A stretch of DNA of 64,000 bases from Vulcanimicrobiota bacterium (GTDB taxonomy: Bacteria > Vulcanimicrobiota > Vulcanimicrobiia > Vulcanimicrobiales > Vulcanimicrobiaceae): positions 219,061 through 283,060 of the forward strand of contig PMSI01000007.1 in assembly GCA_003168375.1 (NCBI GenBank), written 5' to 3'. Shown one piece after another: positions 35,817 to 43,501 of this stretch. Within the stretch, counting starts at the first letter, position 1, and every line of letters starts with the position of its first letter. The notes beneath the pieces were generated by a model. The model did not search any database, was not told where the DNA came from, and saw nothing but the letters and a program-made list of their open reading frames with translations. The translations under genes were made by a program, and so were the position numbers.

Positions 35817-36602
35817 TCACGGTTCACGCGGACGGCGCGCCGTGCACAGAATCCCCTCCGCCCAATCGAGCTCGAGGAACGAGCACAGGATCATGCGCAT
35901 CGGGAGGCGCAGCAGACGCCCGACGTTCCACACGTAGTAGGTTCGTACGACGTCGACGACCTCGTACTCCAAGCGCAGCAGCGCGTAGAGATCGTACCAC
36001 GGATAATGCTGCACGTGCGTGACGTCGCGCGCGATCCCTCCCGGCGCCAGCGGGTTCGGGACGCTGACGACTAGCGCGGAGCTTGCGCTGCGACACCCGT
36101 GGAGCGACTCCAGCAGCGCGAGAAACGCGTCGGCGGTCATGTGCTCCGCGACCTCGCCGGCGATGACGAGATCGATCGGCGCTGCGGCGTCGGACGGCTC
36201 GTCGATTCGCGCATAGCTCCCGACAACCGACTGATCGACCTCGATACCGTAGTAGCGGCCGATATGCGGACCGAAGCGATGCCGCAGCGTACTGCAGAGC
36301 ACCCCGCGGCCGGGCCCGATTTCGAGAATCGTCACCGCGTCGGCCGCCGCCGCGTCGATCACGGCACCAACGTTCGCGTACACCGATGGCGGCCTCTCGA
36401 CCTTGAGCGCAGAACGGGTTCGGTCGAAAGAGACGCGGGGCCACATCAGGCGTGCAGGCGGAACACCCAGGCCGTTGCTGGTCCCGACGCGGTATCGCGT
36501 CCGCGCCTCTTCACGCAGCGCCATGAGTTCCTGGTAACGTGACGCAAGCCGAGTACCGAACTCGCCCGAAGGCGCTTGGATATCTTCTTTCACGTCCCGC
36601 AC
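35817..36602 (-). CDS. SAM-dependent methyltransferase of the island
   Basis: 261-residue class I methyltransferase: VTILEIGPGRGVLCSTLRHR is the SAM-binding loop, YYGIEVDQS the acidic strand, IDLVIAGEVAEHM motif IV, and VVSVPNPLAPGG the following strand. Distinct from the chromosomal methyltransferases elsewhere in the window. The target may be a small molecule or glycan; there is no restriction enzyme beside it, and no DPPY/NPPY motif, so it is not an obvious DNA methylase. Confidence 0.78.
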   Translation of the reverse strand: MRDVKEDIQAPSGEFGTRLASRYQELMALREEARTRYRVGTSNGLGVPPARLMWPRVSFDRTRSALKVERPPSVYANVGAVIDAAAADAVTILEIGPGRGVLCSTLRHRFGPHIGRYYGIEVDQSVVGSYARIDEPSDAAAPIDLVIAGEVAEHMTADAFLALLESLHGCRSASSALVVSVPNPLAPGGIARDVTHVQHYPWYDLYALLRLEYEVVDVVRTYYVWNVGRLLRLPMRMILCSFLELDWAEGILCTARRPREP

Positions 36603-37116
36603 CCCTGAAGACCCGGTGATGCCTCCGTCGACCCCGCCGAAACTTCAATTGGTTGCTAACGTCGTCTTCCGACCCATCTTAGCGGCTCGCGGATTGCTGC
36701 GTCGAGCTGCGGGGCGTCGCCGCGCGGACTCCTGAGACTCCGCTTCGGTCCCGCGCCGTTTACGTTCGCGGTCCGGGGGCGGGTGCAGCACGTTCCTTGA
36801 TTGGACGACGTCCCTCGATATCGGCTGACCCTTCGATGGCAGCAAGTTCGCGCCCCCAACGATCTGCTAGACTTATGGTACTCCACCGCACACCGGGGAT
36901 CGCGTCCGGTGGCCGGACAGCAGGGACGTGACCGTGGGCGAATCGGCCACTACCCAGCAGCTTTGGCTGGAACTTGCGGAAAAGCAAGCAACCGTATGCC
37001 CTCATGGAGGGTTTCCTCGCGGTTGACTCTCCGATCGTCGACGGCCTCGCGTTCGACGTCCTCTACCAGCCGGCGGCCGCAATCGAGCAACTCGGCGGCG
37101 ACCGGCTTGGTTGGAT
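36603..37116. other. Island end without a confident gene
   Basis: No frame here is convincingly protein-like over its full length. A plus-strand stretch from about 36945 (WNLRKSKQPYALMEGF) reads well but lacks a start until 37004 and is listed as a separate small frame. Confidence 0.4.
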
Positions 37117-37132
37117 AAAAACCGCGCCGTAG
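37004..37132 (+). CDS. Possible 42-residue protein crossing the att repeat
   Basis: Frame MEGFLAVDSPIVDGLAFDVL continuing to LGGDRLGWIKTAP, ending at a TAG inside the 52-bp repeat. The composition is that of a real protein, and the same frame is open about 60 bases further upstream without a start codon, so it may be the tail of a truncated gene. No family recognised. Confidence 0.25.
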   Translation: MEGFLAVDSPIVDGLAFDVLYQPAAAIEQLGGDRLGWIKTAP

Positions 37133-37139
37133 CGCGGTT
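37117..37139 (-). terminator. Intrinsic terminator of the tRNA-Gln/tRNA-Glu transcript
   Basis: On the minus strand: AACCGCGC, loop TACG, GCGCGGTT, then T's. It is part of the duplicated att sequence, so the second copy at 33627-33649 can stop leftward island transcription. Confidence 0.8.
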
Positions 37140-37168
37140 CTCTTGGTAGCCCCAACGGGATTCGAACC
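37117..37168 (-). repeat. att direct repeat, tRNA-proximal copy
   Basis: Identical in all 52 bases to 33627-33678. It forms the 3' end and terminator of the functional tRNA-Glu gene. Confidence 0.85.
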
Positions 37169-37219
37169 CGTGTTACCGCCGTGAGAGGGCGGCGTCCTAG
37201 GCCTCTAGACGATAGGGCC
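37144..37219 (-). tRNA. tRNA-Glu (anticodon CTC)
   Basis: 76 bases with encoded CCA. Anticodon arm CCGCC-CTCTCAC-GGCGG gives CTC; D-arm GTCTAGAGGCCTAGGAC and T-loop GGTTCGAATCC are typical for bacterial tRNA-Glu. The acceptor stem has a G1-U72 wobble pair. Its 3' end is the integration target of the adjoining island. Confidence 0.92.
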
Positions 37220-37859
37220 GATTTACTCCCGGGCAGAGATTCGAACTCCGATGACCTGAGTCAGAGTCAGGCATGCTACCGGTTGCATCACCCGGGAAGG
37301 CAAGCTTGCGATGCGATTGGCGTTTCTTGTTCCGTGCTCCGTAGGTTTCCGTTTGGCTGTGGCAGTTGGCGCAGAGCATTCGTAGGTTCTCGAGGCGATT
37401 ATCGTTTCGAATGCCGTTTCGGTGATCGAGCTGCATCACCAGCGGACGTCCGTTCCAATCTCGAAGGCCACACTCTTCGCAAACGTTTTTCAGTATACCA
37501 GCCTGTAGCAAGCGGCGCTTCACGGTATTCCGGCACTTCGCTTCTCTGAGCACCTTTTCGAGCGGCCAGAGGGGCGGCCGGCTCTTCACGGCCCCACGCC
37601 GGACTGCTTTCGCCCAGGACGCAGCGGCAAAGACGAACCGCTCGCGGCACTGACGGTAGGTGTGCCCTTCATCGTAGAAGCGCTGGACCGCCTCCCAATC
37701 GACGGTCTTCTGCCGCTGCAACAGCGCCCGCAGCTTGCCGCGCTTGATCGCTTTGTACCAAGCCAGCAGCGAAAATCCGAATCGGTCGACGCACTCGTCC
37801 CGTCCGTGACCCTCGTCGTAGTAGCGTTGGACCTCGGACCAGTCGTATCTCACCCGCAT
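37197..37859 (-). CDS. HNH endonuclease whose frame runs into tRNA-Gln and tRNA-Glu
   Basis: 220 codons. Two related N-terminal units (DWSEVQRYYDEGHGRDECV at about 6-44 and DWEAVQRFYDEGHTYRQCR at about 54-90) look like repeated DNA-binding helical domains. The HNH nuclease follows: zinc cysteines C127/C130 (VCEECGL), LDHRNG at 144-149, and MLCANCH at 162-167. I start at the ATG at 37859. No stop occurs before the tRNA genes: the last 33 or so codons are tRNA-Gln and the 5' end of tRNA-Glu on the same strand. The functional core probably ends near residue 185. It may be a homing-type nuclease. Confidence 0.7.
   Translation of the reverse strand: MRVRYDWSEVQRYYDEGHGRDECVDRFGFSLLAWYKAIKRGKLRALLQRQKTVDWEAVQRFYDEGHTYRQCRERFVFAAASWAKAVRRGAVKSRPPLWPLEKVLREAKCRNTVKRRLLQAGILKNVCEECGLRDWNGRPLVMQLDHRNGIRNDNRLENLRMLCANCHSQTETYGARNKKRQSHRKLAFPGDATGSMPDSDSGHRSSNLCPGVNRPYRLEA
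37226..37297 (-). tRNA. tRNA-Gln (anticodon CTG)
   Basis: 72 bases; acceptor TCCCGGG/CCCGGGA, anticodon arm CCTGA-CTCTGAC-TCAGG with CTG, T-loop AGTTCGAATCT. CCA is not encoded. Six bases upstream of tRNA-Glu, so the two are processed from one transcript. Confidence 0.9.
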
Positions 37860-37947
37860 GGGTTGAGCGTACTTGCTCGGTGTGCCAGCAGGCAGGCACT
37901 CTGCTTCTAGGCCTTGCGTCGGCAGGCTTCGCATGGCCCGCGACCGA

Positions 37948-37953
37948 TACAAT
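37948..37953 (+). promoter_or_regulatory. Candidate -10 element of a leaderless message
   Basis: TACAAT lies seven bases before the GTG start of the nucleotidyltransferase gene and there is no Shine-Dalgarno sequence, so the transcript may begin at the start codon. No clear -35 element. Confidence 0.4.
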
Positions 37954-37960
37954 CTGTCCC

Positions 37961-39031
37961 GTGCAGGCAGTCGTGCTCGTCGGCGGCGAGGGCACGCGGC
38001 TACGGCCGCTGACGCTCGAGACGCCCAAACCCATGGTCCCGATCATGAACATGCCCTTCCTCGAGCGGACGCTGCGCCGCCTGAAGGAGGCCGGGATCGA
38101 GGACGTGCTCTTACCGGCGGGCTACCTCCCCGACGCGATCACCTCGTACTTCGGCGACGGCTCGCGGCTCGGACTCCGCCTGCAGTACGTCATCGAGGAG
38201 TCGCCGCTCGGCACCGCCGGGGCGCTCAAGAACATCGAGGGGCTCATCGACGGCCCGTTCTTCGTCCTCAACGGCGACGTGCTGACCTCGCTCGATCTCC
38301 GGGCGATGCTGGAGTTCCACCGCGCCAAGGGCGGGATCGGGACCCTCCACCTGATCCGGGTCGACGACCCCAGCCCCTTCGGCGCCGTCGTCCACGACGA
38401 GGCCGGCCGCATCCAAACCTTCGTCGAGAAGCCGCCGCGCGACCAAGCCCCGACCAACGAGATCAACGCCGGCACCTACCTCCTCGAACGCGAGGTGCTC
38501 GACCGGATCCCGGCCGGGCGCGCCGTCTCGATCGAACGCGAGACCTTCCCCGAGCTCATCCGCTCGGGCGACCGGCCGCTCTATGCCTACACGACCGACG
38601 ACTACTGGATCGACCTCGGCAATCCCGAGGCGTACATGAGCGCCCACCGGCACGTGTTCGACGGCGTCATGCCGCTTGGGCTGACCCCCGAGATCGACGG
38701 CCCGGGTCGCGAGACGATCCCAGCGTCGGCCGTCCGTCCGCCTGTGTTCGTTGGGCGCAATTGTCGCATCGCTCCGGGCGCTGTGGTTGGACCGTACACC
38801 GTACTCGGCGACGATTGCACGATCGCGTCAGGCGCCGTGCTCGCCGACTCGCTACTCTGGGACGGCGTCGTCGTCGAACGCGACGCGCAACTCAACTGGG
38901 CGATCGTCGCAAGCCGCGCTCATATCGGCGCCGGAGCGCGCATCGGTCACGGTGCCGTGATCGGACACGATGCGCAAATCGCGCCCGGTGCAATCGTCGA
39001 AGAAAACGCGCGCGTCGCAGCGGAGCGCTGA
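37961..39031 (+). CDS. Sugar-1-phosphate nucleotidyltransferase (mannose-1-phosphate guanylyltransferase-like)
   Basis: 356 residues. N-terminal Rossmann-like domain with AVVLVGGEGTRLRPLT and TPKPMVPIMN (nucleotide-binding loop), EESPLGTAGALK, FFVLNGDVLTSLD with the metal Asp, and FVEKPP. From about residue 255 a left-handed beta-helix of hexapeptide repeats (VGRNCRIAPGAVVGPYTVLG). It makes an NDP-sugar, probably GDP-mannose, for glycan synthesis. Start is GTG at 37961. The next two genes encode a glycosyltransferase and a glycosidase-like protein, so a common glycan pathway is likely. Confidence 0.85.
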   Translation: MQAVVLVGGEGTRLRPLTLETPKPMVPIMNMPFLERTLRRLKEAGIEDVLLPAGYLPDAITSYFGDGSRLGLRLQYVIEESPLGTAGALKNIEGLIDGPFFVLNGDVLTSLDLRAMLEFHRAKGGIGTLHLIRVDDPSPFGAVVHDEAGRIQTFVEKPPRDQAPTNEINAGTYLLEREVLDRIPAGRAVSIERETFPELIRSGDRPLYAYTTDDYWIDLGNPEAYMSAHRHVFDGVMPLGLTPEIDGPGRETIPASAVRPPVFVGRNCRIAPGAVVGPYTVLGDDCTIASGAVLADSLLWDGVVVERDAQLNWAIVASRAHIGAGARIGHGAVIGHDAQIAPGAIVEENARVAAER

Positions 39032-39188
39032 GCAAGCGACCCGTCTCACGGTTACGATTCGATCTTTCCGGGGTACGAAACCATCAGTTCAAGCGAGCTA
39101 GTCTGAGAGAGGCGAGTCTTTTTACCAAGACCGCCTCCAGGCTTCATCGCCGGCGCTTTCCGGCGCCGGCCACCACAGAGGGACCACG

Positions 39189-40370
39189 TTGACAACCCAA
39201 GCGCCCCGGATGCTCTTTCTCGGTTCTTTTCCGCCGCGAGAGTGCGGAATCGCAACCTTCATGAAAGACGTCGTGGACAGCTACGACGCGACATTTGGAA
39301 CACGCAGTTCCGTGATCGCGATCGACGAGCCGGGTGGCGAAGACCGCATCTATCCTGACCAAGTCGTCGCGCACCTCGTGCAGAACAATCGCGAGTCGTA
39401 TCACCGCATCGCGGAGTTCGTCAACGCCTTTCCGTGCGACGTGCTGAACATCCAGCACGAATACGGTCTGTTCGGCGGCGACGACGGTGAGTGGATCGTC
39501 GAACTGATCGCCAGCATTCGCAAGCCGGTCGTCATCTCGTTGCATACCGTGCTGCCCGACCCGACGCCGCAGCATCTGCGCGTGGCGCGCGCGATCTGCG
39601 CGACGTCGAGCGCGGTCGTCGTCCTCTCGGAGACCGGGCGGGAGATCCTGATCGAGAGCTACGGCGTCGATCCCGCGAAGGTGCGCGTGATCCACCACGG
39701 CGTCCCCGACGTACCGTTCCGCGATACGGCCGAGGCGAAGCGCCGGTTCGGGTTCCAGGGCCGCATGACGATCTCGACGTTCGGGCTCATCAGCCGCGGC
39801 AAGGGGCTGCAGTACGCGATCGACGCGATGGGCGCGGTCGTGCAGTCGCATCCGGAGGCGCTCTACCTGATCCTCGGCCAGACGCATCCCGTCGTCCGGC
39901 GCAACGAAGGCGAATCGTACCGGCGCGAGCTCGAGGCGAGCATCATCGCGAACGGCCTCTCGCACAACGTCCGGCTGGTCGACAAATATCTCGAGTTCGA
40001 CGAGCTGATCGAGTACTTGAGCGCGACCGACGTCTACCTCACGCCGTACCTCAACCCGGTGCAGATCGTCAGTGGCACGCTGGCGTATGCGATCGGCTGC
40101 GGCAAAGCGGTCGTCTCGACGCCGTATCTCTACGCCAAGGAGCTCCTGGCGCACGGGCGCGGCTTCACGGTTCCCTTCCGCGACGCGTCGGCGATCGCGA
40201 CGACGCTCGTCGCGCTGCTCGACGACCCCGCGCTGCGCGAATCGACGCAGCGGCGGGCGTACAAGTATGGCCGCCAAATGACCTGGCCGAACGTGGCGCA
40301 CGGCTACGGCGCGCTCTTCACCGAGCTGCTCCCGGCATCGCGGCGCGAGGAGCTCGCGACCTCTGCGTAG
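39189..40370 (+). CDS. GT4 family glycosyltransferase
   Basis: 393 residues with the two-domain GT-B fold. Seen: LFLGSFPPRECGIATFM (donor-side first loop), LNIQHEYGLFGG, VIHHGVPD at the domain junction, STFGLISRGKGLQYAIDAM, and the acidic donor motif region (LTPYLNPVQIVSGTLAYAIG). Probably a mannosyl- or related transferase. TTG start preceded by GAGGGA; an ATG seven codons later is the alternative. 25 bases before the next gene on the same strand. Confidence 0.85.
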   Translation: MTTQAPRMLFLGSFPPRECGIATFMKDVVDSYDATFGTRSSVIAIDEPGGEDRIYPDQVVAHLVQNNRESYHRIAEFVNAFPCDVLNIQHEYGLFGGDDGEWIVELIASIRKPVVISLHTVLPDPTPQHLRVARAICATSSAVVVLSETGREILIESYGVDPAKVRVIHHGVPDVPFRDTAEAKRRFGFQGRMTISTFGLISRGKGLQYAIDAMGAVVQSHPEALYLILGQTHPVVRRNEGESYRRELEASIIANGLSHNVRLVDKYLEFDELIEYLSATDVYLTPYLNPVQIVSGTLAYAIGCGKAVVSTPYLYAKELLAHGRGFTVPFRDASAIATTLVALLDDPALRESTQRRAYKYGRQMTWPNVAHGYGALFTELLPASRREELATSA

Positions 40371-40395
40371 CGCGGCCCGAGGGTCCCGCAACGCG

Positions 40396-41487
40396 ATGAG
40401 CGCGTATCGCTGGCCTTCGCTCGAACATCTGGTCGCGATGACCGACGACGTCGGCGTGCTGCAGCATGCGATCTTCGACGTTCCGAATCGCACCTGCGGG
40501 TACTGTACCGACGACGTCGGGCGGGCGTTAATCGTCGCTTGCGACGCCGCCGGCCGCGCCGGTCTGGGCACGGAAGAGCTCCCGGCGGACGCTGCTCGGC
40601 TCGTCAGCACGTACCTCGCGTTCCTGCACGACGCGCAGCTCTCCGACGGTTCGTTCCACGGCTTCATGGGCTACGACCGCCGCTGGCAGGATCTCCGCGG
40701 GGCGCAAGACGCGATCGGCCGCGCGGTGTGGGGCGTCGGTTACGCCGAGCAGAACGCTCCGCGCGAGTCGTGGCGGGCGGTAGCCGGCCGGATGCGCCGG
40801 AACGCGCTCGATGCGGTGCGCGGCCTGACGTACGTACGCTCGCGCGCGTACGCCGCGCTCGGCCTGGTGCACGCGCTCGAGGCGCGCCCCGACGACGAAC
40901 TCGAACTGCGCGCGGTCCTCGGCGCGGCGCTCGAGCCGATCGCCGACGCTTACGATGCGCACGCGTCCCCGGACTGGACGTGGTGCGAAGACGTGATGAC
41001 CTACGACAACCCTCGCCTCTGCGAAGCGCTGCTGCGCGGCGGCGCGGCGCTCGGCAACCAGCGCTTCGTCGATGCCGGGCTCGCGATGCTCGCCTTCTAC
41101 GTCGCGGCCACGATCGAGAACGACGGGCCGGGCTCAGCGCATACGCTCTTCGTTCCGGTCGGAAGCGACGGCTGGTATCCGCGCGGCGGCGAGAAGTCCC
41201 GCCGGGGACAGCAGCCGCTCGAAGCCGCGGCGCTGGTCGACGCGGCGCTCGCCGCGCTCGACGTGACCGGCGACGCGCGCTGGCGCGAGGTTGCGGAGAC
41301 CGCGCACGGCTGGTACACCGGACGCAACACGCACCATGCGGTGCTGGCGACGGAGAGCGGCTGCCGGGACGGACTCGACGACGGCGGGCCCAATGCGAAT
41401 ATGGGAGCCGAGTCGACGATCTGCTACCTCATGAGCGCGATCGCGCTGGCGAACCGCTCGTCGACGTCGCTGCACGCCGTGCGATGA
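40396..41487 (+). CDS. Six-hairpin glycosidase-like protein
   Basis: 363 residues of an (alpha/alpha)6 toroid type protein often found beside GT4 genes. Seen: CGYCTDDVGRALIVACDA, DGSFHGFMGYDRRWQD, GAQDAIGRAVWGVGYA, and PNANMGAESTICYLM near the C-terminus. It may hydrolyse or phosphorolyse a mannose-rich glycan, but members are often annotated only as glycosyltransferase-associated proteins. The 3' end overlaps the convergent GMC gene by 59 bases. Confidence 0.7.
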   Translation: MSAYRWPSLEHLVAMTDDVGVLQHAIFDVPNRTCGYCTDDVGRALIVACDAAGRAGLGTEELPADAARLVSTYLAFLHDAQLSDGSFHGFMGYDRRWQDLRGAQDAIGRAVWGVGYAEQNAPRESWRAVAGRMRRNALDAVRGLTYVRSRAYAALGLVHALEARPDDELELRAVLGAALEPIADAYDAHASPDWTWCEDVMTYDNPRLCEALLRGGAALGNQRFVDAGLAMLAFYVAATIENDGPGSAHTLFVPVGSDGWYPRGGEKSRRGQQPLEAAALVDAALAALDVTGDARWREVAETAHGWYTGRNTHHAVLATESGCRDGLDDGGPNANMGAESTICYLMSAIALANRSSTSLHAVR

Positions 41488-43414
41488 GCGCGCGCGTCGC
41501 GCGGTGCGCGAGCGCCATGATCGTCAGCATCGGGTTCACGCCGGACGCGGTCGGGAACGCCGACGCGTCGGTGACGACGAGCCCCTCGACGCCGTAGACC
41601 CGTCCCTCGGCGTCGATCGCGCCCTCTCCCGGGCTCGCGCCCATGCGGGCCGTCCCCATCTGATGCGCGGAGAACAGCGCGATCGGCGTGCGCGCTTGCG
41701 CGCGCCGGCGCAGCTCGCGCTCGAACGCGTCGAGCCCGGCGGGCGTCGCCTCCGCGGCGCTGAGCTGGAGTGGGTCGGCGTGCAGGGTCGACACGGCGAT
41801 CGCGCCGGCCGCGAACGCGATGCGTGCGGCACCGCCGAGTCCCGCCGCGAGATTTTGCGCGTCGCCGCCGGTGATGCGATAGCTGATGTCGGCGCGCTCG
41901 TCGAGTCCGACCCTGCCCTCGCCGCGGTCGCGCGTCAGCGAGATCAGCGTGGAGCGGCAGCGCGCGCTGTTCATCGCCTCGGCGTGGGCCGCGCGGCCCG
42001 ACCACGGGAGCGCCTGCGCCATCAGCCCCGGGTGCGCGGGCGCGGCTTCGATCACCGCGCCGAACCCACGGTCGCAGAGCGCGCTCTGCATCACGCCGTG
42101 CCACGGCTCGATCGGTTCGTCGAACTGCGCCGAGAGCGCGCTCGTCGGATGGAGGTGCAGGTGCCGGCCGAGGTGCGGCGAGGCGATCCCGCTGCGCGCG
42201 AGGATCCCCGGCGTGCGCAGCGCACCGGCCGCGACGACGACGAGCGGTGCGTCGACGGTGATCGCGCGACCATCTTCGGTGATCGCGTCGACCCCGCGGA
42301 CGATGCGTTCCGCTGAGCCCGCCGGCACTTCGATGCGAACGCGTTCGACGCGCGTTCGCGCGAACACCAGCGCGCCGGCGTCGTACGCATCGCGCAGGTA
42401 CGTCACCGCGGTGGAGCGCTTGTTGCCGTACGCGCAGCCGAAACCGCAGTAGCCGCACGCATCACCCTGGCACTCGGCGTTGCGCGGGATCGCACGCGCG
42501 TCCCAACCGAGCTTCGCGGCACCGTCGATGATGACGGCGTTGTTGCGGTTGTGGCTCGTCGCCAGCGTTACGCCGAGCCGCGTCTCGACCGCGTCGTACG
42601 CGTCGGCGAGCTCGGCGGCGAACGACGGCCGCCCGAGCAGCTCCGCCCAGCGCGTCGCCAGTTGGGGTGGCAGGCGCAGCGAGGTCGACCAGTTCACCGT
42701 GGTACCGCCGCCGACGCAGGCCCCGGCCAGGATCGACACCGAGACGTCGTCGCTCGAAGCGAGGCCGGCCTCGAGATAGAGCTCGGCGAACGATTCGGCT
42801 TCGCGTTGGCATGCCGCAACGGGCTCGAACGCCGGACCGGCCTCGAGCACGACGACGCGCAGCCCGGCCTGCGCGAGCAGGGCCGCCGCGACCCCGCCTC
42901 CGGCACCCGATCCGACGATGACCGCATCGGCCGCGATCGCCGTGAGGGGCGGTGCAGCGATCGGAAACGGGGCTGCGCCGGCCGGGACATCGCCTCGCGG
43001 TCCCGGGTACCCGAGCCGCTCCCAGATCGCGCTGTGTCCGGCCGGATCGGCAACGCTGTACGCCGCGAAGAGCGAGAGCCGCGCGAACGAGTCGAACGCC
43101 GGCCGCAGCGGTCCGATGCGCGCCATCCGCAGCAGTGCGCGCTCGCGGTGCGCATGATCGAGCTGCACAAAGGGTCGCGGGCGGCCGGCGAGCGCGAGGC
43201 CGGCGAGCGGATTTGCGAGGAGATTCAGGACCAGCAGCAGCTTCTTGCGGCGATGCGGTGCGAGCCGCTCGAGCGCGGCGGCGACCAAAGCGCGCGTCCC
43301 CACCGCGTCGGCGTCGACCGGGGCGAACGTGTCGGCGAGCGCGTCGAGCGTCGCCTGCTGTGAGCGTGTCAGCGGGCTCTCACGCTCGCGAACGGGCCGG
43401 GACTCATTCCCCAA
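41429..43414 (-). CDS. GMC-family FAD oxidoreductase
   Basis: 661 residues. A helical N-terminal part of about 160 residues (SQQATLDALADTFAPVDADA) precedes the dinucleotide-binding loop DAVIVGSGAGGGVAAALLAQ and VVVLEAG. C-terminal catalytic region FSAHQMGTARMG and VTDASAFPTASGVNPMLTI. The extra N-terminal domain matches long-chain fatty alcohol oxidase-like GMC enzymes. A CGYCGFGCAYGNK cluster has three cysteines whose role is unknown. Cytoplasmic, FAD-dependent oxidation of an alcohol. Confidence 0.85.
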   Translation of the reverse strand: MGNESRPVRERESPLTRSQQATLDALADTFAPVDADAVGTRALVAAALERLAPHRRKKLLLVLNLLANPLAGLALAGRPRPFVQLDHAHRERALLRMARIGPLRPAFDSFARLSLFAAYSVADPAGHSAIWERLGYPGPRGDVPAGAAPFPIAAPPLTAIAADAVIVGSGAGGGVAAALLAQAGLRVVVLEAGPAFEPVAACQREAESFAELYLEAGLASSDDVSVSILAGACVGGGTTVNWSTSLRLPPQLATRWAELLGRPSFAAELADAYDAVETRLGVTLATSHNRNNAVIIDGAAKLGWDARAIPRNAECQGDACGYCGFGCAYGNKRSTAVTYLRDAYDAGALVFARTRVERVRIEVPAGSAERIVRGVDAITEDGRAITVDAPLVVVAAGALRTPGILARSGIASPHLGRHLHLHPTSALSAQFDEPIEPWHGVMQSALCDRGFGAVIEAAPAHPGLMAQALPWSGRAAHAEAMNSARCRSTLISLTRDRGEGRVGLDERADISYRITGGDAQNLAAGLGGAARIAFAAGAIAVSTLHADPLQLSAAEATPAGLDAFERELRRRAQARTPIALFSAHQMGTARMGASPGEGAIDAEGRVYGVEGLVVTDASAFPTASGVNPMLTIMALAHRATRALIARRAATSTSGSPARSRS

Positions 43415-43501
43415 AGCAAACGGGCGATTCGGCGGGACGGACGTCTGCTCCGCCGCCCAAAAAGCGCCTCATCCGTACGCTACTAGGCCAAAGTACCGTT
43501 C

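Larger units (their letters stand above)
33627..37168. mobile_element. 3.5 kb genomic island at the 3' end of tRNA-Glu
   Basis: Bounded by two identical 52-bp direct repeats (33627-33678 and 37117-37168) that consist of the last 25 bases of tRNA-Glu, including CCA, plus its terminator hairpin. Integration at a tRNA 3' end with the target copied is the classic arrangement. Inside are a methyltransferase, a HELGH protein, a frameshifted serine recombinase and a small protein, all leftward. GC content looks lower than outside. No tyrosine integrase is seen, so the element is probably a non-autonomous or decayed remnant. Confidence 0.75.
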
